From: Kiritimatiellia bacterium
Lineage (GTDB): Bacteria; Verrucomicrobiota; Kiritimatiellia; RFP12; UBA1067
DNA: 63,565 bases
Assembly: GCA_017405115.1 (NCBI GenBank)
Contig: JAFRBA010000236.1
Coordinates: 1-63,565 of the forward strand
Direction: 5' to 3'
Part shown: piece after piece, positions 49,565 through 57,688 of the stretch
How the letters are laid out: every line of letters begins with the position of its first letter
Numbering within the stretch: the first letter of the stretch is position 1
Position numbers and translations under genes: made by a program
Notes under the pieces: model-generated
What the model saw: the letters and a program-made list of their open reading frames with translations, nothing else
Database searches by the model: none
Told to the model about the DNA's origin: nothing

Positions 49565-50566
49565 TCACTTGTCCATGGTGTTTGGAACGAGCTTCCGCGA
49601 TTCGAGGTCGTATATCAGCCAGTCCTGGTCTTTGTATATGTCCCATGTGTAGCTGCCGTTTCGCCATCTGCTGGGAGCAATCACGACTTTGTGCTCGTTG
49701 CGCGAGAGATATTGCGCCCACCAGCTGAAGGTCGAGTTTGAGATTATGAAGTGCTTGCAGGAGTACATCAGCCGCAATTTTTCATAGACCGGGTCATCCC
49801 CGCTCTCGTATACGCATTCATAAGGGAAGGGAATGTTTTCTTCACACCATTTGGGTTCATCTGAGAAAATGAAGAACTTCGCGTTAGGCACGCGGGAATT
49901 CATGATCTTCATCGCTTCGACGAAATAGTCTGGCGTGCAGATATAGAAGGCGTCACGAAAACCATCGTTAAGGTAGTCTCCGCGGCGAATTGATACGCAA
50001 ACCGATTCGGACTCGGAAATCATTGCGTAAAGATCTGCGTTCTTTGCCAGAGGCGGCTCCTTGGGGGAGAATTCCTCCTGGAGGATTGATTTAATGAAGT
50101 CGAAGTATCGGCTGCATTCAAAGCATCCGTAGGTGCGAAGCGGCAAATGCCGCAGATATGCCGGGAATCGGAAATTCACATAGCCGTATCGTGCGATGAA
50201 GATGCCGAGAAAGGACAACATCCATCCGAAAGTCTTTTCCCATTTGTGCTCATAGACCAATGTGTCCGACTGTCCTCGCGAAAAGGCTTTTGCAAGAAAA
50301 TGCCAGATGCGCGAAGCGACTAATTCTATGGCAAGTGCGGAAAGAACCGCCTTCGCAAGATGTAACTTGTTTTTCCAAAACGTCATTCCGCTGAGGTCAT
50401 ACGGGATTTTCTGGTAGTTCAACCTGAAGTCGCACAGATACTCGCCATACGAAATGAACTCTAGGCGAATGGCACCATGTCTGCCAGTCCTCTCCCAAAG
50501 TGCTCTTGCGAAGGCGTACTGGAACATTTGATTCCCAAGCCGCCCATTGACCTGCATTGTCACCAT
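49565..50566 (-). CDS. alpha-1,2-fucosyltransferase-like, GT11
   Basis: 333 aa. NGRLGNQMFQYAFARALWER, ESVCVSIRRGDYLND (HxRRGD-like site) and KHFIISNSTFSWWAQYLS are the GT11 blocks. Transfers fucose from GDP-fucose. ATG at 50566 or 9 nt further in. It has a short distance (84 nt) to the flippase start and its upstream is the flippase fragment. Confidence 0.85.
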   Translation of the reverse strand: MVTMQVNGRLGNQMFQYAFARALWERTGRHGAIRLEFISYGEYLCDFRLNYQKIPYDLSGMTFWKNKLHLAKAVLSALAIELVASRIWHFLAKAFSRGQSDTLVYEHKWEKTFGWMLSFLGIFIARYGYVNFRFPAYLRHLPLRTYGCFECSRYFDFIKSILQEEFSPKEPPLAKNADLYAMISESESVCVSIRRGDYLNDGFRDAFYICTPDYFVEAMKIMNSRVPNAKFFIFSDEPKWCEENIPFPYECVYESGDDPVYEKLRLMYSCKHFIISNSTFSWWAQYLSRNEHKVVIAPSRWRNGSYTWDIYKDQDWLIYDLESRKLVPNTMDK

Positions 50567-50622
50567 GGGAGAAGGACCCTTTCCTGTTGTGCAGTCGCGG
50601 CCAGTTGTGCTTGCCTACATGC

Positions 50623-50703
50623 GTCGGCCGCGCGGCAGGCGCAGAAGAGCATCAGCGAATACCACCAGAAGTCGCCCATGCGCGCGTGAAGTCTGTCCAT
50701 CAT
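50623..50703 (-). pseudogene. duplicated 5' fragment of the flippase gene
   Basis: Minus-strand translation MMDRLHARMGDFWWYSLM then LFCACRAAD repeats flippase residues 11-34 almost exactly, then similarity stops. A TGATATAAT box remains upstream at 50721-50729. Left by recombination or deletion. Confidence 0.8.
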
Positions 50704-50720
50704 TTTTCGCATTGCGAGGT

Positions 50721-50729
50721 ATTATATCA
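50721..50729 (-). promoter_or_regulatory. residual promoter of the flippase fragment
   Basis: Minus strand TGATATAAT, 17 nt before the fragment ATG; may now drive the fucosyltransferase gene. Confidence 0.45.
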
Positions 50730-50829
50730 AAATCGTGTGCTTATGTGGTGACGTCATAATTTCATGCTTCTGCCGACCCCGCAAGCGGACACGATTATGC
50801 TTGACTGTATCCACATGGAGAGGACATGG

Positions 50830-51822
50830 TCAAGGCTTGTGTGAGTGCGAATTGTTGATGTCCCAGCGCCATTTTGCCTTGCGCCAGAGCCATGCAAAAA
50901 ACAGTTGTCGTGTTATGCTGTCGCGTTTTTGCTTGGTTCGGGGCATGAACATGGTCACTATCCAGCTGGACGGGTAGAGAAAGCCGAGGAACATGAACAA
51001 TGCGCGCTTCGTTATGCCGCATACTTGGCGCTCTGGTTCCCCCAGGATGAAATCGTAGTAGAAACGGAACCAGGGGTAGAATAATGGACGCCATCCAGTG
51101 AATGAAGAGTTGAACATGGAGCCGATGCCGTTGAAGTGATATACAATGCCGTTGACGGCCTCGGGGTCTGGCATCATGCAATCCCAGTATTGAGGAAGCA
51201 ACTTTGCGTCGTTGCGGCATACGTAGTTCAAGATGTCTTGATCGACAAAAAACGGTGTGCCCCATCTCTCGACGAAATCCGCGCATTTGTTGATGAAATC
51301 CGTCTCACGCATGCGCTTCAAGTTCATAAGCGCCACGCCAGAACAGGCGTATTGGCTTTCGTTGAATTCAGGATTCCATGTAGAATATTCTTTCACGCCG
51401 TGTGCAATTGAAGGAATGTCGCGACACCACAACAGGGATACGGAATCGTCGCGCAGCGACCACAATTCGGAGATGTCTCGCATCCAAAGGGTATCTACGT
51501 CAGAATACAGAATCCAGTCAAGCGAGATGAGCTCGCACAGGAAAAGTCGCAGAAACGCTGCATGTGAGTTTTTATAAGGCGTGAACCGTTCGCGGATGAG
51601 AGTCATGTCCGGTTCGACGAATTCTGGCAGCTGTGCGCCAAAGTCGGTGGCAAAGTTGGCTATGCGCATTTTGTCGCTGTCGTCGAGTGCATCGGCGAGG
51701 ATATGGAAGCGCAATCTGCTTTTCTGCTCAGTAGAGCGTATCATGCTCGTCATCGTGACGAGAAGGCCTGGGACATATCGGTGATCAGTAGCCAGGGCAA
51801 TGTGGATTAGGTTGTCTTTCAT
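50830..51822 (-). CDS. glycosyltransferase family 8
   Basis: 330 aa from ATG at 51822 (GGGGAAATC before it). An in-frame ATG at 51903, 8 nt after a -10 box, would add 27 residues (starting MTKYALHLQTN) that do not belong to GT8 and copy the flippase start. GT8 pattern: IHIALATDHRYVPGLLVTMT, metal motif LYSDVDTLW (D108, D110) and FFVDQDILNYV. Intact DxD, unlike the paralogue at 40409. Acts on surface glycan. Confidence 0.85.
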   Translation of the reverse strand: MKDNLIHIALATDHRYVPGLLVTMTSMIRSTEQKSRLRFHILADALDDSDKMRIANFATDFGAQLPEFVEPDMTLIRERFTPYKNSHAAFLRLFLCELISLDWILYSDVDTLWMRDISELWSLRDDSVSLLWCRDIPSIAHGVKEYSTWNPEFNESQYACSGVALMNLKRMRETDFINKCADFVERWGTPFFVDQDILNYVCRNDAKLLPQYWDCMMPDPEAVNGIVYHFNGIGSMFNSSFTGWRPLFYPWFRFYYDFILGEPERQVCGITKRALFMFLGFLYPSSWIVTMFMPRTKQKRDSITRQLFFAWLWRKAKWRWDINNSHSHKP

Positions 51823-51893
51823 GATTTCCCCATCATGCTGGCGTGAGGTGCGTTGATTGTGGTGAACATTGTTGGTTTGCAAATGGAGCGCGT

Positions 51894-51951
51894 ATTTCGT
51901 CATCGAAGCGAATTATACCATAAAGAGCTGCGGCGGGGCGAAAAATCAGCC
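51894..51951 (-). repeat. promoter/start-codon repeat, copy 2
   Basis: Second copy of 49471-49528, with TGGTATAAT at 51912-51920 and codons for MTKYAL. Confidence 0.8.
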
Positions 51952-51989
51952 AGGTCAACAGGACGCCGCTCGGCCCTAGAACGATCCGA

Positions 51990-52019
51990 TTGGCAGTTGG
52001 GGGAGAATTTTGATATAAT
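51990..52019 (+). promoter_or_regulatory. leaderless promoter of kinase module
   Basis: TTGGCA (51990-51995), 18 bp, TATAAT (52014-52019) preceded by TGA. ATG at 52028 is 8 nt on. Confidence 0.7.
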
Positions 52020-52027
52020 CATGCCAC

Positions 52028-52249
52028 ATGGAGATTAAGGATTCGATGTTCGAATGCAACCTGCCGCCATACCTGGCGCATGACCTCGACGCCTGGAAGA
52101 AGGGCGTCGAGGAACATTCGCATCTGCTCGACTGCCTTTGGGGCGAGTTGTACGGCTCAATCAACATTGCCGAGATAAACGACGGCGCGATCACCCATGA
52201 ACAGGCGCAGTACCTGCGCGACAAGTATCTCTGGGGAAAGGACGTATGA
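52028..52249 (+). CDS. small protein paired with HipA/CtkA-like kinase
   Basis: 73 aa, acidic, helical (LPPYLAHDLDAWKKGVEEHS then AINDGAITHEQAQYLRDKYL-like end). No helix-turn-helix, so not a HipB. Overlaps the kinase gene by 4 nt and has a predicted leaderless start. Its place is that of an antitoxin or accessory subunit; family not named. Confidence 0.6.
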   Translation: MEIKDSMFECNLPPYLAHDLDAWKKGVEEHSHLLDCLWGELYGSINIAEINDGAITHEQAQYLRDKYLWGKDV

Positions 52250-53130
52250 CCGAACCGATTGACTTTACGCATTGCGAACGCCTCCCCGGACGCGCCTACA
52301 ACGGCGCGAACGGAAAGAAAATCGCCGTCCGATACGATGGCGACGTGTGGCTCCTGAAGTTTCCGCCTTCCGCCGCCGACAGGCCGACGGCACTCTCGTA
52401 CACCAACAGCTGCCTATGCGAACACGTCGCAAGCACCGTCGCCAACATGATCGGCCTCAAGTCGCAGGCAACGCGGCTCGGCATCTTCACGAACGGCAAG
52501 TCCAAGACGGTCTGCGCGTGCCGCGACTTCACGGCAGACGGGAAGCTGCTTTACGACTTCTGCTCCATAAAGAACACGGTGATTGATTCGGAAACGGGTG
52601 GAACGGGAACGGAACTCGACGATGTGCTTGAGACAATCGATTTGCAATCCTTCGTCGACTCGGTTGTGCTTAGGTCGCATTTCTGGGATATGTTCGTCGT
52701 CGATGCCTTCCTTGGCAATTTCGACCGGCACAACGGTAACTGGGGCTTCCTCGTTGATCCAACGACGCGCAAGGCGGAAATCGCACCGGCGTTTGACTTC
52801 GGCAGCTGCCTTCTGCCGCAGGCAGACGACGACATCATGTGCCGCGTCATCAAGGACAAGGCCGAGCGCGATGCGCGAATCTACACGTTCCCCGCCTCGG
52901 CTCTGAAGGAGAAGGGCAAGAAGATCGGCTATGTCGATTTCATAACCGCCAACCGCGATGGTGTCCTCGCCCCATCGCTCGCCAGGATCGTCCCGCGCAT
53001 CGACCTCGCGGCGATCAACTCCTTTATCGACGACGTGCCGCTGCTGACTGACATTCAACGCGAGTTCTACAAGACCTACCTCGCCGCGCGGCATGAGGCG
53101 CTGTTTGGTAGCAGATGCACTACGAAATAA
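52246..53130 (+). CDS. HipA/CtkA-like serine/threonine kinase
   Basis: 294 aa. RAYNGANGKKIAVRYDGDVW and LLKFP (K38, ATP site), catalytic loop FDRHNGNWG (D160, N163, N165) and metal DFG (184-186) in APAFDFGSCLLP. This is the compact CtkA form of the HipA fold without the N-subdomain 1. HipA-type kinases phosphorylate glutamyl-tRNA synthetase or other proteins and act as toxins. With the 73-aa gene it makes a two-gene module. Confidence 0.82.
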   Translation: MTEPIDFTHCERLPGRAYNGANGKKIAVRYDGDVWLLKFPPSAADRPTALSYTNSCLCEHVASTVANMIGLKSQATRLGIFTNGKSKTVCACRDFTADGKLLYDFCSIKNTVIDSETGGTGTELDDVLETIDLQSFVDSVVLRSHFWDMFVVDAFLGNFDRHNGNWGFLVDPTTRKAEIAPAFDFGSCLLPQADDDIMCRVIKDKAERDARIYTFPASALKEKGKKIGYVDFITANRDGVLAPSLARIVPRIDLAAINSFIDDVPLLTDIQREFYKTYLAARHEALFGSRCTTK

Positions 53131-53171
53131 GGATTTCAAAGTTAATTCGCATGTTAGTCCTTCTTGCGTCT

Positions 53172-53247
53172 CCGCCTGCGGCGGCTCTCCGCGTCCGGCC
53201 CTTCGGCCCGCCGCTATGTCGGGACACGAAACGCCCGCCTTCGCGGG
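53172..53247. repeat. REP-like hairpin cluster
   Basis: CCGCC-3-GGCGG (53172-53184), GGCC-CTTC-GGCC (53197-53208) and CCCGC-CTTC-GCGGG (53234-53247) within 76 bp. Such clusters are the usual substrates of RAYT enzymes; one is encoded at 43456. Confidence 0.6.
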
Positions 53248-53290
53248 ACGCGAACGTTTTACCATTTCACTTGCCTTGCCAGTCGCCCTC

Positions 53291-53469
53291 CAAGAGCAGA
53301 ACGGTCTTAGAGCCGTGACACCCAGTGCGCTTGCGGCTGCCTACACAAGAGCAAGACAGGCTTGAGGCTCGCCAGAGTTCACGACCATTCCACTCCTCCA
53401 CTTTCCACTCCTCCACTTTTCCACTATTCCCCGTTCCCCATTCCCCGAATCAAGACCGTTCTGTTCTTG
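53291..53469. mobile_element. MITE-like segment with 18-bp inverted ends
   Basis: Left end CAAGAGCAGAACGGTCTT (53291-53308); right end (53452-53469) is its complement with one mismatch. No coding capacity. The interior carries tandem TCCACT/CTTTCCA units. Confidence 0.6.
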
Positions 53470-53603
53470 ATGAAGCGAATGAAGGGCTAAAGAGGAGCCA
53501 AGACGTTCGTGGTCGCGCGCCAGCGCTCTCCAGGGGTGCGGCGGCGTTTTGCAATGGTGGGGATATTCTCCCGCTTTTGGGGGTTTGGCCGGATGGGCAA
53601 ATT

Positions 53604-53612
53604 TGGTAAAAT
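53604..53612 (+). promoter_or_regulatory. extended -10 promoter of hydrolase genes
   Basis: TGGTAAAAT, 24 nt before the ATG at 53637, with AAAGGAGAGGAG as ribosome-binding site between. Confidence 0.55.
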
Positions 53613-53636
53613 ACACATGGCAAAGGAGAGGAGACT

Positions 53637-55301
53637 ATGACGACACGCAGGGATTTCATGGTCGGCGCGGGGGCGCTGGCGGGCATCGGGCTCGGCGGAT
53701 GCAGTTCGCTCGGGCGCGGCGCGCTCTCACGCGGACGCTCGTCGACATACTGGTGCACGTGGGCCACGCAGGACGCCACGCTCGCCGGCCACCAGGCCAC
53801 AGGCGAGCTCAACTTCCCCGGCGACCAGGGCGTGCCGGGCGTGCGCGACAACATGAACGAGACCGTCGTATTCGGCCCGAAGGGATGGATAAACCTCTTC
53901 CCGGAGTTCCGCGGCGACATGGTATTCCTCGTCGACGACGGATGGGACGTCCCGTACGGCGCGAAGGGCGGCAACGCCGGCATACACTCGTTCGCCTCCC
54001 TCGTGCCCGACCGCGAGCGATTCCCGTCGCTCGGAGTCAACGCGCCAGACCGCGACAGGCTTCGCGAGTTCGTCCGCCGCACCGAGGACAAGGGATGGAA
54101 TGGGCTCGGCGTCTGGGTCGCATGCCAGGCGTACCGCGAACGCTTCGAGGCGCCGTTCAGGATGGACGAGCTCAAGGAGGACCTCCGCCGCAAGTTCGAC
54201 GAGGCGGCGTACGCGGGCGTCAAATACTGGAAGGTCGACTGGGGCGTCCACAACTTCCACGTGTGGTACCGCCGTCTCATGAGCGAGATGAAGGAGCGCT
54301 ACTACCCGGAGCTCATCATCGACCACTGCCGCGGCTTCAACAACGCGCTCAACGGGGCGGTCGACCCGCATCTCAAGCCTGCGTCCGACATCTACCGCAA
54401 TATCGGCACGACGGGCCGCATCTTCGGCGTGCCGGAATACGATCCGATCACGCGTGACTACGAGGAGATCATGTCGTTCTCCGACGTCTTCCGCACGTAC
54501 GACAGCGCCCATCCGCTGACGACCGCGACGATGCTCGAGCGCGCCGCGTGGGAGCTCGAATGCGCCGACAAGTCCTCGAGTCGCGTCGTGATCAACACCG
54601 AAGACGAGCCGCTGATCGCGGCCGGCCTCGGGCTCGAGCTTTCGATGATGCGCTGCCCGTGGTGGCCGGATCCAAAGGTCATGCGCGTCAGGCCGCGCCA
54701 CAGGCGCATGGCAGAGGACATGCGCTGCATCGTCTGGCAGCGCGTCGCGCCGCCGTTCGGAAGCGACACCGCGGCGAAGACGCTGCACAGCGAGGCGTCG
54801 ATCCGCGAGGAATGGCATTTCATCCCGGACGAATGCTGGTTCACCGGCAAGAAGGAGATCTCGTACTACCAGGTGGCGCCTGCGTGCGTCACGCGCGGCC
54901 TCCCGCTCCCGGAGGTGAAGGGGACGGGCGGCGAGGTGCCGTTCGTCGTTGGCTCGCGCCATCCGAACAGCTCGCTTGCGTTTGCCGCGCTGCCGCTCCT
55001 CGATCCCGTGAAGATGTCGTATACGCCAAGGGCCGAGGCGCGTTTCGACGCCGCGCTTGAGCCCGGCGTGCCGGTCGCGGCGTTCGGGCGCTTCGGCTCG
55101 CTTGTCCTGGACGACCGCACCGGAGGCCGGCGCGTCTTCGTCCGCGACATACTCGGAGGAGAGCCCGTTGACATTGCGGCGCAATGCCACAGGGCGGCGG
55201 ATCACATTGTTCTTCCGGGCGACGTGATTGCGAGAATCGGCAGCTCGCAGAACGGGGCGGGCGACGATTCCGAGCCAGGCGCTGTCGTGGAAGTCGGCTG
55301 A
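53637..55301 (+). CDS. Tat-exported lipoprotein, glycoside hydrolase-like
   Basis: 554 aa. TTRRDFMVGAGALAGIGLGG followed by Cys is a twin-arginine signal with lipobox. The catalytic part looks like an alpha-galactosidase-type TIM barrel: MVFLVDDGWDVPYG, then AGVKYWKVDWGVHNFH (candidate nucleophile Asp in KVDW) and IIDHCRGFNNAL, with a C-terminal beta domain. Probably cleaves alpha-linked sugars from host or dietary glycans in the periplasm or at the surface. CAZy family not assigned. 20 nt before a GH92 gene. Confidence 0.65.
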   Translation: MTTRRDFMVGAGALAGIGLGGCSSLGRGALSRGRSSTYWCTWATQDATLAGHQATGELNFPGDQGVPGVRDNMNETVVFGPKGWINLFPEFRGDMVFLVDDGWDVPYGAKGGNAGIHSFASLVPDRERFPSLGVNAPDRDRLREFVRRTEDKGWNGLGVWVACQAYRERFEAPFRMDELKEDLRRKFDEAAYAGVKYWKVDWGVHNFHVWYRRLMSEMKERYYPELIIDHCRGFNNALNGAVDPHLKPASDIYRNIGTTGRIFGVPEYDPITRDYEEIMSFSDVFRTYDSAHPLTTATMLERAAWELECADKSSSRVVINTEDEPLIAAGLGLELSMMRCPWWPDPKVMRVRPRHRRMAEDMRCIVWQRVAPPFGSDTAAKTLHSEASIREEWHFIPDECWFTGKKEISYYQVAPACVTRGLPLPEVKGTGGEVPFVVGSRHPNSSLAFAALPLLDPVKMSYTPRAEARFDAALEPGVPVAAFGRFGSLVLDDRTGGRRVFVRDILGGEPVDIAAQCHRAADHIVLPGDVIARIGSSQNGAGDDSEPGAVVEVG

Positions 55302-55320
55302 ATTTAGAGGAGGGCAAAAG

Positions 55321-57606
55321 ATGGGAATCGCGTGTGGAAAGGCACTTGCCATCGGGGTGGCGCTTTTGGCGACGGGCGCCCGGGCTGCCGGGAGCGCCGC
55401 CGCGGGGGCCGACCTCGTCCGATGGGTGGATCCTTTCATCGGCACGGTGGGGTCTGGGAACACTTTTCCCGGCGCGTGCCGTCCGTTCGGCCTCGTGCAG
55501 GCCAGCCCAGACGTCGCGAAGCTGACGCCCGGCGGATACAAGGGCGACTGCGACGAGTTTGTCGGATTCTCGAACACCCACCTGAGCGGGACGGGCAACC
55601 CCGCGTGCGGCGACGTGCGGATGCTGCCTTTCGTCGGCGAGCACGAGAGCGACTTCTTTTCGGCGAAGGTCGACAAGTCGACGGAGCGGGGTGCGCCCGA
55701 CTACTACGCCGTGACGCTGAAGGAAAGCGGCGTTCGCGTCGAGGCCACGGCGACGGAGCGCGTCGGCCTGTGGCGCTTTACGTACGCGGGGGACGGCCCG
55801 GCGAGGCTCTTCTTCGACCCCGTGTCGTCGCTCTGCCTCGGGTGGACGCGCAAGTGGGGTCCGAACGTCGTGAGCGCGTCGATGGACTTTGCGCCCGACG
55901 GCAGGTCGATCCGCGGCGGTCGCCACGTCAGGGAGTGGGCCGACCGCGAGATGTTCTACTCGGTGCGCTTCGACCGCCCGTTCTCAGTCGTCCGGCGCAT
56001 ACCCGTGAACCCGTTCGACGGCGCGGGCGAGCGCGCGGTGCTGGCGTTCGACGTCCCGAAGGGCGGGACGCTCGAAGTGCGCGTTGCGATCTCTACCGTC
56101 TCGCCCGAGGGCGCGGAACTTGCGTTCGCGAGCGAGACGGACGGGCGGACGTTCGACCAGGTCAGGGCGGAGACCCGCGCGAAGTGGAACGCGCTCCTTG
56201 GCCGCGTCGAGGCCGAGGGGACGGAATCCGACCTCGTGAACTTCTACACGTCGCTCTACCACCTCTTCATCCAGCCCGCCGACATCGCGGACGCGGACGG
56301 AAGGTACAGGGGCACCGACGGGAAGGTCGTGAAGGCCCCGTGCGGGTCTTACTACTCCACCCTGTCCCTCTGGGACACGTTCCGCGCGGCGCATCCGCTG
56401 TACACGATCCTGGCGCCGGAGCTCGTCGACGGGTTCGTCGAGACGATGGTCGCGCACGGGCGCGCCCACGGACACCTTCCGATATGGACGCTCTGGGGCA
56501 AGGAGATACACGGCATGATCGGCGTGCATTCGATCCCCGTCATCGTCGACGCCTACATGAAGGGCTTCAGGAACTTCGACGCCGCGGAGGCGCTCGACCT
56601 CATGGTCCGCTCGCTCACCGACGCGAAGGTGTGCCGCAAGCGGAACGACTGGAACGTCTTCTGGGAGAACGGGGGCTACTATCCATACCGCCAGGGCGAG
56701 TGGGACGAGAACTGGCATGGGGACGGCTGCGTGTCCCGCACGCTGGAGATCGCGTACGACTGGTGGTGCGTGGCCGAGTTCGCGAAGGCGCTGGGCAACG
56801 AGCGCGCGGCGGCGGACGCGGCTGAGCGGGCGTCCGGATGGCGCAAGGTGTTCGACGAGAAGACGGGCTTTGCCCGCGGGCGCGGCCCGTCGTACGCGGG
56901 CGGGGAGTGGCGCGAGCCGTTCGACCCGCGCCAGTCGCGTCTGCCGGGCAGTCACTACGGCGACTACACGGAAGGAAACGCATGGCAGTACACGTGGCAC
57001 GTCTTCCAGGAGCCGGATGCCCTGGCGGAGCTCATGGGCGGCCGCGCGGCAGCCGTCGCGAAGCTAGACGAGATGTTCTCCACGCCCCCGCTCAGGCCGG
57101 AGAGCCGGTCCGCCAACAACGACGACGGCGGGTTCGAGGAGATGTCCGGGCAGATCGGGCAGTACTGGCATGGCAACGAGCCGTCGCACCACATCGTCTA
57201 CCTCTACTCGGCCTACGGGGCGCCGGAGAAGGGGCAGCGGCTGCTGAGGCGCATATTCCGCACGTGCTACCGCGCGGCGCCGGACGGGCTTTGCGGCAAC
57301 GACGACTGCGGGCAGATGAGCGCGTGGTACCTGTTCACGGCCATGGGGTTCTATCCGCTGAATCCATGCGGCGGCGAGTACGTGGTCGGCGCGCCGCAGC
57401 TGCCGCGCGTCACGCTGCGCCTCGGCGGCGAGAAGACGTTCACGGTCGTCGCGAAGAACCTCTCAGACGAAAACATGGTCGTGAAGTCCGCGACGCTTGA
57501 CGGAAAGCCCGTATTGGACTGGAAGATCCGCCATGCCGACGTCATGCGCGGAGGAGTGCTGTCCTTCGAGATGGCGCCACCCGCCCGAAGCCGCGAAGGA
57601 CGATAG
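55321..57606 (+). CDS. GH92 alpha-mannosidase
   Basis: 761 aa. Signal peptide (ACGKALAIGVALLATGARAA), then VDPFIGTVGSGNTFPGA, the GHLPIWTLWGKE block, EGNAWQYTWHVFQ and GLCGNDDCGQMSAWY, all GH92 hallmarks; the Glu in the WHGN-E-SHH region is the probable acid. A calcium-dependent exo-alpha-mannosidase acting on N-glycan or yeast mannan. Start after GAGGAGGGCAAAAG. Full family length. Confidence 0.93.
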   Translation: MGIACGKALAIGVALLATGARAAGSAAAGADLVRWVDPFIGTVGSGNTFPGACRPFGLVQASPDVAKLTPGGYKGDCDEFVGFSNTHLSGTGNPACGDVRMLPFVGEHESDFFSAKVDKSTERGAPDYYAVTLKESGVRVEATATERVGLWRFTYAGDGPARLFFDPVSSLCLGWTRKWGPNVVSASMDFAPDGRSIRGGRHVREWADREMFYSVRFDRPFSVVRRIPVNPFDGAGERAVLAFDVPKGGTLEVRVAISTVSPEGAELAFASETDGRTFDQVRAETRAKWNALLGRVEAEGTESDLVNFYTSLYHLFIQPADIADADGRYRGTDGKVVKAPCGSYYSTLSLWDTFRAAHPLYTILAPELVDGFVETMVAHGRAHGHLPIWTLWGKEIHGMIGVHSIPVIVDAYMKGFRNFDAAEALDLMVRSLTDAKVCRKRNDWNVFWENGGYYPYRQGEWDENWHGDGCVSRTLEIAYDWWCVAEFAKALGNERAAADAAERASGWRKVFDEKTGFARGRGPSYAGGEWREPFDPRQSRLPGSHYGDYTEGNAWQYTWHVFQEPDALAELMGGRAAAVAKLDEMFSTPPLRPESRSANNDDGGFEEMSGQIGQYWHGNEPSHHIVYLYSAYGAPEKGQRLLRRIFRTCYRAAPDGLCGNDDCGQMSAWYLFTAMGFYPLNPCGGEYVVGAPQLPRVTLRLGGEKTFTVVAKNLSDENMVVKSATLDGKPVLDWKIRHADVMRGGVLSFEMAPPARSREGR

Positions 57607-57640
57607 TCCGCGCCGGCGCCGTGCAGGGGAGTCGGGAATA

Positions 57641-57649
57641 TGATAAAAT
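57641..57649 (+). promoter_or_regulatory. extended -10 promoter
   Basis: TGATAAAAT, 40 nt before the ATG at 57689. Confidence 0.45.
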
Positions 57650-57688
57650 ATACGCCTTTCGAGAAAGAAGTCAAATGAAGGGTAGAAG

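Larger units (their letters stand above)
53131..53636. other. 506-bp intergenic region with REP- and MITE-like structure
   Basis: No gene supported. Holds three GC hairpins (53172-53247), an inverted-repeat-bounded 179-bp segment (53291-53469) with short TCCACT and TTCCCC-type tandem repeats inside, and a TGGTAAAAT promoter at the right end. Confidence 0.7.
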
